Assembly (NCBI RefSeq): GCF_000317045.1
Contig: NC_019703.1
Span: 3,790,934-3,854,933, forward strand
Direction: 5' to 3'
Length of the DNA: 64,000 bases
Source of the DNA: Geitlerinema sp. PCC 7407
GTDB lineage: Bacteria; Cyanobacteriota; Cyanobacteriia; PCC-7407
Shown here in pieces: positions 28,256 through 38,328 of the stretch. Position 1 is the stretch's first letter. The number at the start of each line of letters is the position of its first letter. The translations under genes were made by a program, and so were the position numbers. The notes under the pieces were generated by a model that saw nothing but the letters and a program-made list of their open reading frames with translations, was not told where the DNA came from and made no database searches.

Positions 28256-29143
28256 TCAAGATTCTAGATTCCTGGGAGGCAGGGTGCCAATCCAGTGGCG
28301 CGTCCCAAAGGACTGGCAGGCGTGAGACGCCACCGCCGCAGCGAACTGGAGGGCTGCGGGAAAAGGATGACGCAGAATGCCATGGCAAAAGGCACCGTGG
28401 AAAATGTCTCCGGCCCCCAGGGTATCAACGACCGGCATCGGGGGAATGGCGATCGCCCCCCGCTGACCGCGATCGCTAAACTCCAGCGGGTCGGGGCCGT
28501 GAGTGATGGCAGCGGCCGGAATCTGGAGCGACTCCAGGTAGTCCAGCACGTCCTCTGAAGCAGTCGGCGGCCGAAAGTTAGCTGAGCAAATCACGTGGGT
28601 CGCCAGGGGCAAGACGGTTTCAAAGCCGGGCTTCCAGCTGCCGCCGTCGATCACGACCGGAATCCCTCGCCGCCGCGCAGCTTGGGCGATCGCCCGTCCC
28701 ACGGCCATCTGGTGACCGTCAATTAGCACGATGTCAACGTCATCTAGGACTTGGGGCAAGACCAACTCTGGGTCTGCAGCCGTCTTGGCGGCATTTAGGG
28801 AAATCACGGCGCGATCGCCCGTAGACTCGGTCACCACAATGGAGGAAATGGCGGGTGGTTCCAGGCGATGGGGCTCTAGATCGGCGATCGCCACCCCTAA
28901 GGGCTCCAGGTCAGCCCGAATGAGCTGGGTAGCGGGATGCTGGCCCACAACGCTCAAGAGCGTGGCGCGATCGCCCAGGGCCTGAAACGCCACCGCCGCA
29001 TTGGTTGCTGGTCCGCCCGCCGCCATCAGCGCATCCTTGGCAACGCATTTTTCGTTGGCTTGGGGCGCGCGATCGGCCGCATAGAGCAGATCCAGGGTCG
29101 TCAGGCCCACGAACAGACCGTGGTAGCTTGGACGGTGAGACAT
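28256..29143 (-). CDS. PfkB-family sugar kinase
   Basis: Protein of 295 residues from ATG 29143. It has AAGGPATNAAVAFQALGD, the PfkB substrate-binding region, and the second PfkB signature DTLGAGDIFHGAF with the catalytic Asp and anion-hole glycines. The family phosphorylates sugars, nucleosides or related alcohols with ATP. Ribokinase-, fructokinase- or adenosine-kinase-like specificity cannot be decided from motifs. It ends 22 bases from the convergent GT-C-like gene and starts only 14 bases from the divergent rsmI, so its promoter must lie within rsmI coding sequence or be shared. Confidence 0.9.
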   Translation of the reverse strand: MSHRPSYHGLFVGLTTLDLLYAADRAPQANEKCVAKDALMAAGGPATNAAVAFQALGDRATLLSVVGQHPATQLIRADLEPLGVAIADLEPHRLEPPAISSIVVTESTGDRAVISLNAAKTAADPELVLPQVLDDVDIVLIDGHQMAVGRAIAQAARRRGIPVVIDGGSWKPGFETVLPLATHVICSANFRPPTASEDVLDYLESLQIPAAAITHGPDPLEFSDRGQRGAIAIPPMPVVDTLGAGDIFHGAFCHGILRHPFPAALQFAAAVASHACQSFGTRHWIGTLPPRNLES

Positions 29144-29157
29144 AGCGGCAAAAGCCC

Positions 29158-30024
29158 ATGGAAACGGCAGCAAAATCGGGAACACTTTACGTGGTGGGCA
29201 CCCCCATCGGCAACCTGGAAGACATGACCTTTCGGGCGGTGCGGATTTTGCAGACCGTGACCGTGATCGCCGCCGAAGACACGCGCCACACCGGCAAGCT
29301 GCTGCACCACTTCCAGATCAAGACGCCTCAGCTGAGCTATCACGAGCACAACAGCCGCAGCCGCACCCCAGAGCTGGTCTCGCGTCTGGGCCAGGGGGAA
29401 TCTGTGGCCTTGGTCACCGATGCGGGGATGCCGGGCATCTCCGATCCGGGGTACGAACTGGTCAAGGCCTGCGCCGAAGCGGGGTTAGCCGTGGTGCCCA
29501 TTCCCGGCCCCAGCGCGGTGGTCACCGCCCTGAGCGCCGCCGGACTGCCGACGGATCGGTTTTGCTTTGAGGGATTTTTGCCCGCGAAGGGATCGCCCCG
29601 CCGCGATCGCCTAGCGCAGCTAGGACGGGAAACGCGAACGCTGGTTTTTTATGAATCTCCCCACCGCCTGCGCCAAACCCTGGACGACTTTGAGGCGGTG
29701 TTTGGGGGCGATCGCGCCATCGTCTTGGCCCGCGAACTGACCAAGCTGCACGAAGAATTTTGGCGGGGCACCGTTTCAGAGGCGATCGCCCACCACACCC
29801 AGCGCAATCCCCAGGGCGAATACACCCTGATCGTCGCGGGCGCTACCCTCAGCGAGCCCCAGTGGTCCGACGATGACCTCAGGCTCGAGCTTCAGCAAAT
29901 GATCAGCCAAGGCCTTTCGCGCTCCCAGGCCAGCCGCCAGCTCGCCGATCGCACCGACCTGTCTCGCCGCCACATCTACCAGCTCGCCCTCGCCCTACCT
30001 GAATCTCCCGAAGAGTCTTTCTAA
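29158..30024 (+). CDS. rsmI: 16S rRNA (cytidine1402-2'-O)-methyltransferase
   Basis: Protein of 288 residues from ATG 29158. RsmI methylates the ribose of C1402 in the decoding centre of 16S rRNA, using SAM. Conserved blocks are LYVVGTPIGNLEDMTFRAVRIL, IAAEDTRHTGKLL, LVTDAGMPGISDPGYELV, IPGPSAVVTALSAAGLPTDRFCFEGFLP and FYESPHRL, all typical of this tetrapyrrole-methylase-fold family. Length is normal. It is divergent from the PfkB kinase gene with almost no spacer. Confidence 0.97.
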   Translation: METAAKSGTLYVVGTPIGNLEDMTFRAVRILQTVTVIAAEDTRHTGKLLHHFQIKTPQLSYHEHNSRSRTPELVSRLGQGESVALVTDAGMPGISDPGYELVKACAEAGLAVVPIPGPSAVVTALSAAGLPTDRFCFEGFLPAKGSPRRDRLAQLGRETRTLVFYESPHRLRQTLDDFEAVFGGDRAIVLARELTKLHEEFWRGTVSEAIAHHTQRNPQGEYTLIVAGATLSEPQWSDDDLRLELQQMISQGLSRSQASRQLADRTDLSRRHIYQLALALPESPEESF

Positions 30025-30338
30025 GCGCTCAATCCTTTCTAGACGCGAAGATTGGCGAAGGTTTACAGGTGACTCCCAAGCAATTCACACAAGGGGCGAT
30101 CGCCCAGTTTCGCCCCACGATCTCAAGCTTGCTTCACCCTTCTTTTGCCAAATTTTGCCCCATAAGCCGCAAAATTCTTCAAATATTGGCACCCTTGCCC
30201 CTAGGCATAAGTCAACCGCGAAAATCGCTCACCCAGTCCATTTTCAGCCTAAAGAAAGGGGTAGAATCCCCCTAGCGCTGAATTTCGGATGAAGACCGCG
30301 CTGCTACGATAAAGTGTGAACAAGAGAGAGTCGCCCAG
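30025..30338. other. Intergenic region upstream of the phosphohexomutase gene
   Basis: A 68-codon open frame is present but has no homolog-like character and no ribosome-binding site, so I do not call it. Near the right end, TACGATAAA at about 30306 to 30314 is a plausible -10 element, some 25 bases before the ATG at 30339. Nothing else is recognised. Confidence 0.4.
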
Positions 30339-31778
30339 ATGAGTGCAGCCAGCAATTCAACAGAAATCGTATTCGGTACCGATGGATGGCGTGGCATCAT
30401 TGCCAACGACTTTACGTTCCCCAACGTGCGAAAAGTCACTCGGGCGATCGCAAGCTATTTAGAAACGGCTTACAGCAAAGATCGTCCGGTGCTCGTATCC
30501 TACGACACCCGCTTTCTCGCCGATGAGTTTGCCCGCGCGGCAGCAGAAGTACTAGTTGATCTTGGCTGGACCGTCAAAATTGTTGAGCGGGACTGCCCCA
30601 CCCCGGTCATCGCCTACAACGCCAAGCATCTCAACTCCGCCGGGGCCCTCATGTTCACCGCCAGCCACAACCCGGCGCCCTACTGCGGCATCAAATACAT
30701 TCCGGACTACGCAGGCCCCGCCACGCCAGAAATCACCGACACCATCGTGGCCAACATTGCCCGCTCCAGCGATGAAGTGCCCTCGGGTCGGAACCTCGAT
30801 AAAATCACCACTTTTGATCCCAAACCCGCTTATCTACAATTTATCTACAGCCTGCTCGATGTCGAGCGGATTCGCGCAGCCAAGCTAAAGGTCAAGTATG
30901 ACGCGCTCTTTTCCACCTCCCGCGGCTACCTCGACGAAGTGCTCGAGTACTGCGGCTGCGAGGTCGAGTCCTTCAACACCTACCGCGACGTGCTGTTTGG
31001 CGGCGGGATGCCTGAGCCCAAGGGCGAGCAGCTCGAAGGCCTGGTTGCCGCAGTCAAAAAAGATCAGGCCGATCTGGGCCTCGCTACGGATGGCGACAGC
31101 GATCGCTTTGGCGTAGTCGATGAGCAGGGCAATGTCCTGACCCCCAACACGGTGCTACTGTTGCTGGCCCGTCACCTGGTGAAAAATCGCGGCAAGTCTG
31201 GGGCGATCGTGCGCACCGTCGCCACGACCCACCTGCTCGACAATATGGCTGCGCAGTACGGCCTGCCGCTGTACGAGACGCCGGTCGGCTTCAAGTACGT
31301 GGGCGAAAAAATGCGGGAAACCGAGGTCCTCATCGGCGGTGAGGAGTCTGGCGGCCTGAGCATTATCGGCCACATCCCCGAGAAAGACGGCATTTTGGCC
31401 AATATGCTGGTGGCAGAGGCGATCGCCTACGAAGGCAAGCCCTTGACGCAGCTCGTCGACGAAGCCATCAAGGAAGCCGGCGGTCCGCTGTACAACACCC
31501 GCCTCGATCTGCACCTCAACGACGCTCACAAGAAAGCAGTCCTCGACAGCTGCATCAACAACCCTCCCAGCGAAGTTGCCGGGATCAAGGTGAAGGAAGT
31601 CGGTCGCAAGGACGGCATCAAGCTCTATCTGGAAGACGGCGGCTGGGTGCTGCTGCGTCCCTCCGGAACGGAGCCGCTGATGCGGGTGTACCTCGAAACC
31701 AATAGCCCCGAGAAAGAAACCAAAGTCGCTGCGGCGATGGAGGCCATGATACAGAAGCTCGAGCCCGCTACGGTCTAG
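30339..31778 (+). CDS. Phosphoglucomutase/phosphomannomutase-family protein
   Basis: Protein of 479 residues. The alpha-D-phosphohexomutase fold is shown by FGTDGWRG at the N-terminus, the active-site TASHNP with phospho-Ser109, the metal-binding loop ATDGDSDRFG, the sugar-binding GGEESGGLS, and the phosphate-binding RPSGTEPLMRVY. It interconverts sugar 1- and 6-phosphates in the cytoplasm; phosphoglucomutase, phosphomannomutase and GlmM activities are all possible for this cyanobacterial subgroup. A terminator follows at 31807..31844, so it is probably transcribed alone. Confidence 0.95.
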   Translation: MSAASNSTEIVFGTDGWRGIIANDFTFPNVRKVTRAIASYLETAYSKDRPVLVSYDTRFLADEFARAAAEVLVDLGWTVKIVERDCPTPVIAYNAKHLNSAGALMFTASHNPAPYCGIKYIPDYAGPATPEITDTIVANIARSSDEVPSGRNLDKITTFDPKPAYLQFIYSLLDVERIRAAKLKVKYDALFSTSRGYLDEVLEYCGCEVESFNTYRDVLFGGGMPEPKGEQLEGLVAAVKKDQADLGLATDGDSDRFGVVDEQGNVLTPNTVLLLLARHLVKNRGKSGAIVRTVATTHLLDNMAAQYGLPLYETPVGFKYVGEKMRETEVLIGGEESGGLSIIGHIPEKDGILANMLVAEAIAYEGKPLTQLVDEAIKEAGGPLYNTRLDLHLNDAHKKAVLDSCINNPPSEVAGIKVKEVGRKDGIKLYLEDGGWVLLRPSGTEPLMRVYLETNSPEKETKVAAAMEAMIQKLEPATV

Positions 31779-31806
31779 AGCGGCGATCGCGCTTTTGAAA
31801 TTAGAT

Positions 31807-31844
31807 GGGCGGCGGCTGCTTGCAGCCGCCCATGTTTGTTTTTT
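31807..31844 (+). terminator. Rho-independent terminator of the phosphohexomutase gene
   Basis: GGCGGCTGC pairs with GCAGCCGCC around a very short loop, and the stem is followed by CATGTTTGTTTTTT. It lies about 30 bases after the stop codon. Confidence 0.85.
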
Positions 31845-31897
31845 GGTAAATTTGGGGCTAGCAACTCCTGAGCCCCTTCTTTTCGATCACCCTTGCT

Positions 31898-32119
31898 ATG
31901 CTGCAAACCTTCAACACGCTGCTCACAGCCCTGATCGTCTCGGCTTGGGTCGTGGCGATCGCCCTGATTTCCATCCAGAACGTCACCCCAGTGTCGTTGC
32001 GGTTCCTGATCTTCCGCACCGTCGAGATTCCCTTTGGGCTGGTACTCGCTTTCTGCGCAGCGGGCGGCATGATGCTAGTGGCGATCGCTCGTCCCTTCTT
32101 GAGCCGCTCTAGCGAATAA
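31898..32119 (+). CDS. LapA-domain (DUF1049) small membrane protein
   Basis: Protein of 73 residues with two membrane helices (LLTALIVSAWVVAIALISI and FGLVLAFCAAGGMMLVAIA) separated by QNVTPVSLRFLIFRTVEIPFG. The QN..PV.L.F pattern between helices is typical of the LapA/DUF1049 domain, which in enterobacteria takes part in lipopolysaccharide assembly. The role in cyanobacteria is not known. The gene follows the phosphohexomutase terminator and precedes a convergent HTH gene. Confidence 0.82.
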   Translation: MLQTFNTLLTALIVSAWVVAIALISIQNVTPVSLRFLIFRTVEIPFGLVLAFCAAGGMMLVAIARPFLSRSSE

Positions 32120-32191
32120 TTTTGCAGGTCTATCCCACAGGCCTGTGCGAGCAGCCCAGGACTCCTGGGCGCTCACTGGCTTAGCAGCAAT

Positions 32192-33346
32192 CTAGAAGCC
32201 GTACACCTGACCATCGATCAGCAGCCGCGTAATGCCCTTCGCCTGCAAGTAAGGCAGCGCTTTTTGGAACATGTTGCTGTCAGGCACCTTGATCACCCGC
32301 TGGTTGCGCTTCGAGAACCGCCGCGCCACTCGGTGATTATCAAAAATCGGCAGCGTTTTTTCCTGAACTTCTGCCTCCGGGATTTGGCCCAGATCACCAA
32401 ATTCTCGCAGGGGGCGCGCCACCAGCTCCGCTAGGCGATCCACGACCAGATAGGACACCTTAGGCAAGGACGCTTCTGCAAAAGGCAGAATCTTGACGAT
32501 CTCGGTAGAGATGACCTTCTGGCGCAGCTTGGGTGCTCCGCTCTCCTCGTCGTCGTCTTCGTCGTCTTCGTCGTCCTCATCCCCAAAGTCGTCATCATCG
32601 AGATCATCTAGATCATCGAGATCGTCTTCGTCCTCATCTTCATCGTCGAGGTCTTCGCGGGAGTCCGGCACGTAGGCTAGATCTTCTTCCTCTGCATCGA
32701 CCTCCGGGGCTTGCTGCGGCGAAGCTTCGAGATCAGGCGCTTGGCGTTTGGGCTGAGCACCGTTCAGGCTCGGCAACTCTAGCTTGAGCTGAGCTTCATC
32801 CTCTTGGCGAGCCGAATTTCGCGTAGGGCCGCGCGAGGAACGTTTGCGGACGCGGCGTGACTCGCTCGACTCGGAGACTTTCGAGTCTTCAGCGGATGCT
32901 GCTTCGGGAGTTTCTGGGGCGGGCTCGGGTTCTGAGGCGATCGCCGCGTCGGCTGTCGGAGGCGCCACTTTCTTTTTGGTGGGCTTCGGCGTCTCCGCCT
33001 TAGACGGGGGAGCAGCTTCAGGCTCCGCTGGAACCTCCGCAGGCTCAGACTTGGCAGCTTTGCGGCCCCGGCTAGGCTTGGGTTTTGAGGAAGCTGCGGG
33101 CTCAGGGGCGATCGCCGGGGGCTCAGGCGTCGGCTCAGCCTCTACGGACGGCTGAGAGCGCGAGGAGCGCTTTTGCTGCACCAGGATCTCGTATTCGGTC
33201 TCCGGCAAACTATTTTTGAGAATGCGGCTCACCGTTGAGTTGCTGACCCCGTAGCGACTGGCCAAGGTAGACGTTGTCTCTCCTGGCTGGCGATACAGGT
33301 CCAGCAATTCTTGAATATCTTGTTCAGATAGCTTTCTAGAGGACAT
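32192..33346 (-). CDS. HTH protein with long acidic linker and conserved C-terminal domain
   Basis: Protein of 384 residues. Residues about 1 to 50 are a helix-turn-helix of the Hin/transposase type (SEQDIQELLDLYRQPGETTSTLASRYGVSNSTVSRILK). Residues ~55 to 270 are low complexity: Pro/Ala/Glu-rich, then a run of about 35 residues that is nearly all Asp and Glu (DDLDDLDDLDDDDFGDED). The last ~105 residues are a conserved globular domain ending ITRLLIDGQVYGF. No transposase catalytic residues and no inverted repeats are present, so it is better viewed as a cyanobacterial DNA-binding protein than as a mobile element. The acidic segment might mimic DNA or contact basic partners; that is inference. 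Confidence 0.75.
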   Translation of the reverse strand: MSSRKLSEQDIQELLDLYRQPGETTSTLASRYGVSNSTVSRILKNSLPETEYEILVQQKRSSRSQPSVEAEPTPEPPAIAPEPAASSKPKPSRGRKAAKSEPAEVPAEPEAAPPSKAETPKPTKKKVAPPTADAAIASEPEPAPETPEAASAEDSKVSESSESRRVRKRSSRGPTRNSARQEDEAQLKLELPSLNGAQPKRQAPDLEASPQQAPEVDAEEEDLAYVPDSREDLDDEDEDEDDLDDLDDLDDDDFGDEDDEDDEDDDEESGAPKLRQKVISTEIVKILPFAEASLPKVSYLVVDRLAELVARPLREFGDLGQIPEAEVQEKTLPIFDNHRVARRFSKRNQRVIKVPDSNMFQKALPYLQAKGITRLLIDGQVYGF

Positions 33347-33621
33347 GCCGCAAGTACCGAAACAGCGAGAACCGCAAAGACTTGTTTACCCAAACGCGCG
33401 ATCGCCCTTTAGCCATCTATGAGACTTAGCCAAGGCCGCGATCGCTCTCAAGAGACTGCCTCTACCTAAAACAGGCAAGCAGTTCACCCATCGGAGTAAG
33501 CTTAAGCCTCCGCAAGCGCTAGAGTATTTATCCTACTGCACTTTGGCCGGGTTCGTGGGATTACCCAGAGCAACTTTAGCAGGCGATCGCCAAGCCCCAA
33601 GACCGCCCAAAGCCCAACCCT

Positions 33622-34650
33622 CTAGCCCCGACGACGGCTGCTTCGCCGCGTCGCCTTGCTCGACACGTCGTACTCCAAAACCGCCCCTGCCCCAAACAAG
33701 ACGCCGCTAAACACCCAGAAAACCTCGAGCAGGCCGCCGCTTTGATAGTCCGGCAAAAACGTCTGAGCATAGTTCAGCCAGATATCCGCAATGTAGAGGC
33801 AAAAGGCCGCCGCCGCAATCAGCCGCCAAGACTGGGAGAAACGTCCTCCCCAAAACGCCAGCAGCAGCGTCGTTGCCACAATCAGTAGACCAATATCCGC
33901 CACAATATAGAACAGCTTGAGCGGCTCCGACAGAGGCTCCAGATATTTTTCGGTGGTCAACACCCAGCCCGCCGTATTGGCATCCTCAGCGTCTGATTCT
34001 GCCGACTCCCCGCTCACTGGCGGTGCTGCCTGGGGCTGCGCCCCGCCCGGCAGCGGGCTTGGAGAAGCCGCTGGGCGCTGGGCAGAAGCCGCCGGAGAGG
34101 GAGTTGCTGCTTCCGGAGTCAGACCGGGCGGTGCCGCAGACGACAGCAGCCAAGCAATCAAGACACCAACCACGGCAATGCCTCCGACCGTCGCCCACTG
34201 CCATTTTTCCAGGTTGAGGCGCCGTGAGGTCACCGCCAAAATCATGCCGAAGGCCAAAAAGCCGTAGCTCAGGACAAAGAACACATCCCCCAAAGAAACC
34301 AGGGGCTCCCGCCGCAAAACCAGTTCCCAGTAGCCAAAGAACAGGTTGCCAACGAAGTAAAAGAGCATCCCCAGTCCAATGGACAGCCACACATTGCGGC
34401 CGCTGATCACCTGGGAACTGCGCCAGTTGCGCAGACACAGCAGCGAGGCGCTCAAGAAAGCTCCTTGCTCGAGAACGTAGGTGCTGATCAGGTACCACAG
34501 CGGCCGATCGAGATCGCCAGAACCCGTCGAGCGACTAAACAATAAAAAGAAGAAGAGCGCAAAGACAGCCCAGGCGACCGCCGAAAGAATAAGCGTTTGA
34601 GTGCTCAAAAATGATTTGGACGGAGATGATTTGTCCGAGGAGCTACTCAT
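33622..34650 (-). CDS. Multi-pass membrane protein of unknown function
   Basis: Protein of 342 residues. About six to seven membrane helices are spread through it, interrupted by a Pro/Ala/Ser-rich loop of ~65 residues (about 180 to 235). Features include FYFVGNLFFGYWELVL, LGDVFFVLSYGFLAFGMI and FCLYIADIWLNYAQTFLP, and a basic tail RRSSRRRG. The Asp-containing helix D-V-F-F-V-L-S-Y recalls other cyanobacterial integral membrane proteins of unknown role. No transporter or enzyme signature is recognised. Confidence 0.7.
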   Translation of the reverse strand: MSSSSDKSSPSKSFLSTQTLILSAVAWAVFALFFFLLFSRSTGSGDLDRPLWYLISTYVLEQGAFLSASLLCLRNWRSSQVISGRNVWLSIGLGMLFYFVGNLFFGYWELVLRREPLVSLGDVFFVLSYGFLAFGMILAVTSRRLNLEKWQWATVGGIAVVGVLIAWLLSSAAPPGLTPEAATPSPAASAQRPAASPSPLPGGAQPQAAPPVSGESAESDAEDANTAGWVLTTEKYLEPLSEPLKLFYIVADIGLLIVATTLLLAFWGGRFSQSWRLIAAAAFCLYIADIWLNYAQTFLPDYQSGGLLEVFWVFSGVLFGAGAVLEYDVSSKATRRSSRRRG

Positions 34651-34787
34651 AGGACAGATGCAATAACAATAACGATTAACAAAGAATGAATCCTAGACTC
34701 AGGTGCAGGCGCGATCGCCCAAGCGTCAAGATTGTACCTAAGCGTCGCACAATTGATGAAACCTGACGCATATTTATCAACGTTTCT

Positions 34788-35456
34788 TCAACCAACCCCC
34801 CACAAACGCCCGAGCGGCGACTGCTTGAGCCAGCCCTGAAACTGCTGGCGATCGCCCGCCGGCAGATCCTGCAAAGCATCCATCGCCCGCTCGACAAAAC
34901 TCAAATTGCCAAAATAGTCCTTTCCCAAGCGGTGCAGTTCCTGCAACAGCGTATTCAGGTGGTGCTCCTGCCACGGCGGCACCTGTCCGCCCGCCAAAGG
35001 ATCCATTGTGAGCAGATAGTTGATCGCCTCAGGCGACTCTGTCTGAGGAAACTTCCATTGCTGAAAAACACTGCTAATTTCTTTCTGGAACGCAGCCGCC
35101 TGCCGATTGCCCAGCAAATCCTCAATGTCGATGTGCAACGCTTGCAGCAGCAAAATCGCCGCCTGGGTAAAGGACTCCTTAGCGTCCTCCGATCCCCCAG
35201 AATCAGCGCCCAGCTGCTCGAGGCGAATCTTTCCCCAAACGCTGTAGCGCTGAGGCTCTTCGAGCAAAACACACGCCTTACCGCGATTGTCCGTCAGATC
35301 CCGCCAAAAGGCTCTGGCCTCGTCCTCTTGGCTGGCATTGAAGACGCTAATAAGGCGAAAGGTTTGGCCCTGATACTGGAGGATTGGAATCTTTTGATCT
35401 CGACTGGGGTGCTGAATGCTGGAGATTTCAACATCCTGCGGCTTAAGAATAAACAT
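34788..35456 (-). CDS. Conserved cyanobacterial protein, Npun_F0813-like
   Basis: Protein of 222 residues, cytoplasmic, without membrane helices. The N-terminus FILKPQDVEISSIQHPSRDQ and the block FWRDLTDNRGKACVLLEEPQRYSVWGKIRL match my memory of the Npun_F0813 family, which is restricted to cyanobacteria and has no assigned role. The C-terminal ~120 residues are helical and acidic. It is a stand-alone gene. Confidence 0.7.
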   Translation of the reverse strand: MFILKPQDVEISSIQHPSRDQKIPILQYQGQTFRLISVFNASQEDEARAFWRDLTDNRGKACVLLEEPQRYSVWGKIRLEQLGADSGGSEDAKESFTQAAILLLQALHIDIEDLLGNRQAAAFQKEISSVFQQWKFPQTESPEAINYLLTMDPLAGGQVPPWQEHHLNTLLQELHRLGKDYFGNLSFVERAMDALQDLPAGDRQQFQGWLKQSPLGRLWGVG

Positions 35457-35863
35457 GACACTGCTATTGACTCCTGTCAGGGCCGGGAAGGCTGGCGTTC
35501 AAAGAGTTGCCCGCAGCGCAGACGACGTCTCGCGGTCGTTAATCGAATGTCCGGCAAAGCAGCAATCGCGTCGATTAACACCCTATCCTACCCAAAACTA
35601 CATTTGAATGGTTCTTAGTGTACCCCTGAAGCGAAAAAACACTTGTTTTAACAACTCTTCCTTACAGACATTGCGACCTCGTCAAATTTAGCGGCCTCTG
35701 AGCGGAGACTACAAATGCAGGGCGCATTTTGGTAGGATTGCGATCGCATTAGGGAACAAGTCTGGCAACCGGTTCTCAACGAGATACCCAAGCAGGTACC
35801 CTAGGATATAAGGAGTTCATGGCCGCCAAACCTTTCTTTGGCACCTAGTTAAGCTTCTTTCTA
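35457..35863. other. Spacer before tRNA-Arg
   Basis: No standard gene. Just before the tRNA there is AAGGAG followed by a nine-codon mini-frame (35819 to 35848), whose sequence also forms a GCCAAA/TTTGGC hairpin. The middle of the spacer (35640 to 35720) is A+T-rich and may hold the tRNA promoter; no consensus pair is clear. Confidence 0.4.
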
Positions 35864-35937
<74 letters not shown>

Positions 35938-36051
35938 TTTCACAAACTTTCTGGATTCTTGTCGATTCTCGCCGACTGAACTGCGTCTTGAGAGGATTGC
36001 GCAGGCGTCTTTGTGATGCTGAAATGCGGATAGTTTTTGGAGTCTCATCAC

Positions 36052-36246
36052 ATGAGTCGCTCGCCCAACTCTCAGCCAGGCATCAAAATCTTGCTTTCAA
36101 TTTTTGGCCTAGCGCTGGTCGTCACAGCTGTGCTGATTGTGCTGAAGGGATCAGGGCTGCTGACGGCGATCCCTGGCTACGTGATCGTAGCCCTCGTGCT
36201 GATCACGATCGGGATTGGCATCATAACGGGACTACGAAATAGCTAG
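36052..36246 (+). CDS. Small membrane protein, 64 residues
   Basis: From ATG 36052. Two closely spaced hydrophobic helices (ILLSIFGLALVVTAVLIVL and AIPGYVIVALVLITIGIGIITGL) form a hairpin separated by KGSGLLT. The N-terminus is polar (SRSPNSQPG). No family is recognised with certainty. A two-sided terminator follows at 36328..36360. Its position next to tRNA genes gives no functional hint. Confidence 0.6.
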   Translation: MSRSPNSQPGIKILLSIFGLALVVTAVLIVLKGSGLLTAIPGYVIVALVLITIGIGIITGLRNS

Positions 36247-36327
36247 ATCAGAGGTTGGCGAGCGGATTGGCTCTTTCCGGCGATCGCCCTTAGCCTAGTC
36301 TCCCGACCCACCGTCAATACACAACAA

Positions 36328-36360
36328 AAAAGGGAGAACCCATTTAGGATCCTCCCTTTT
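36328..36360. terminator. Two-sided terminator between small membrane gene and tRNA-Thr
   Basis: AAAAGGGAG pairs with CTCCCTTTT across a 15-base loop. On the minus strand it is followed by TTGTTGTG after the T-rich arm and would end the tRNA-Tyr/tRNA-Thr transcript; on the plus strand it would end the small membrane gene. Confidence 0.75.
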
Positions 36361-36368
36361 GCTTTAAG

Positions 36369-36440
36369 AGCCCGTGACGAGGATTGAACTCGTGACCTCA
36401 CCCTTACCAAGGGTGTGCTCTACCACTGAGCCACACGGGC
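36369..36440 (-). tRNA. tRNA-Thr (anticodon GGU)
   Basis: A 72-base cloverleaf on the minus strand: acceptor GCCCGTG pairs with CACGGGC, the anticodon loop is TTGGTAA with anticodon GGT, and the T arm is ACGAG-TTCAATC-CTCGT. CCA is not encoded. It follows tRNA-Tyr by 20 bases and is probably co-transcribed with it. Confidence 0.95.
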
Positions 36441-36460
36441 AAAACCAGTTACCTGGTTCG

Positions 36461-36545
36461 TGGTGGGCCGGGCTGGATTCGAACCAGCGTAGGCGTAGCC
36501 AGCGGATTTACAGTCCGCCCCCATTAACCACTCGGGCACCGACCC
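36461..36545 (-). tRNA. tRNA-Tyr (anticodon GUA), CCA encoded
   Basis: A long-variable-arm (class II) tRNA on the minus strand. Acceptor GGGTCGG pairs with CCGGCCC, the anticodon loop is CTGTAAA with anticodon GTA, and a variable arm with GGCTACGCC follows. The discriminator A is followed by genomic CCA (36461 to 36463), unlike the other tRNAs in this window. Confidence 0.93.
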
Positions 36546-36685
36546 ATTTGTCCCACGGGTTCTAATAGTAGCACAGGCAACTTGAAAGTCAAACGTTTTT
36601 TAAAAGTTTTGGGAAATTGGGTGAGAATCCCGCGAATCAGGAGGCAATCGGCGGTTTTAGCGATCCCCAGATCGGCGGCTCACGG

Positions 36686-38328
<1,643 letters not shown>

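Noticed and set aside
30069-30275. A 68-codon frame between rsmI and the phosphohexomutase gene
   Set aside because: No ribosome-binding site, no domain-like pattern, and the region fits a promoter spacer better.
32493-32675. A plus-strand frame coding almost only Ser and Arg
   Set aside because: It is the reverse complement of the Asp/Glu tract in the HTH protein and has no other support.
32192-33346. Possibility that the HTH protein is a transposase
   Set aside because: No DDE or HUH catalytic residues, no terminal inverted repeats, and a conserved non-transposase C-terminal domain.
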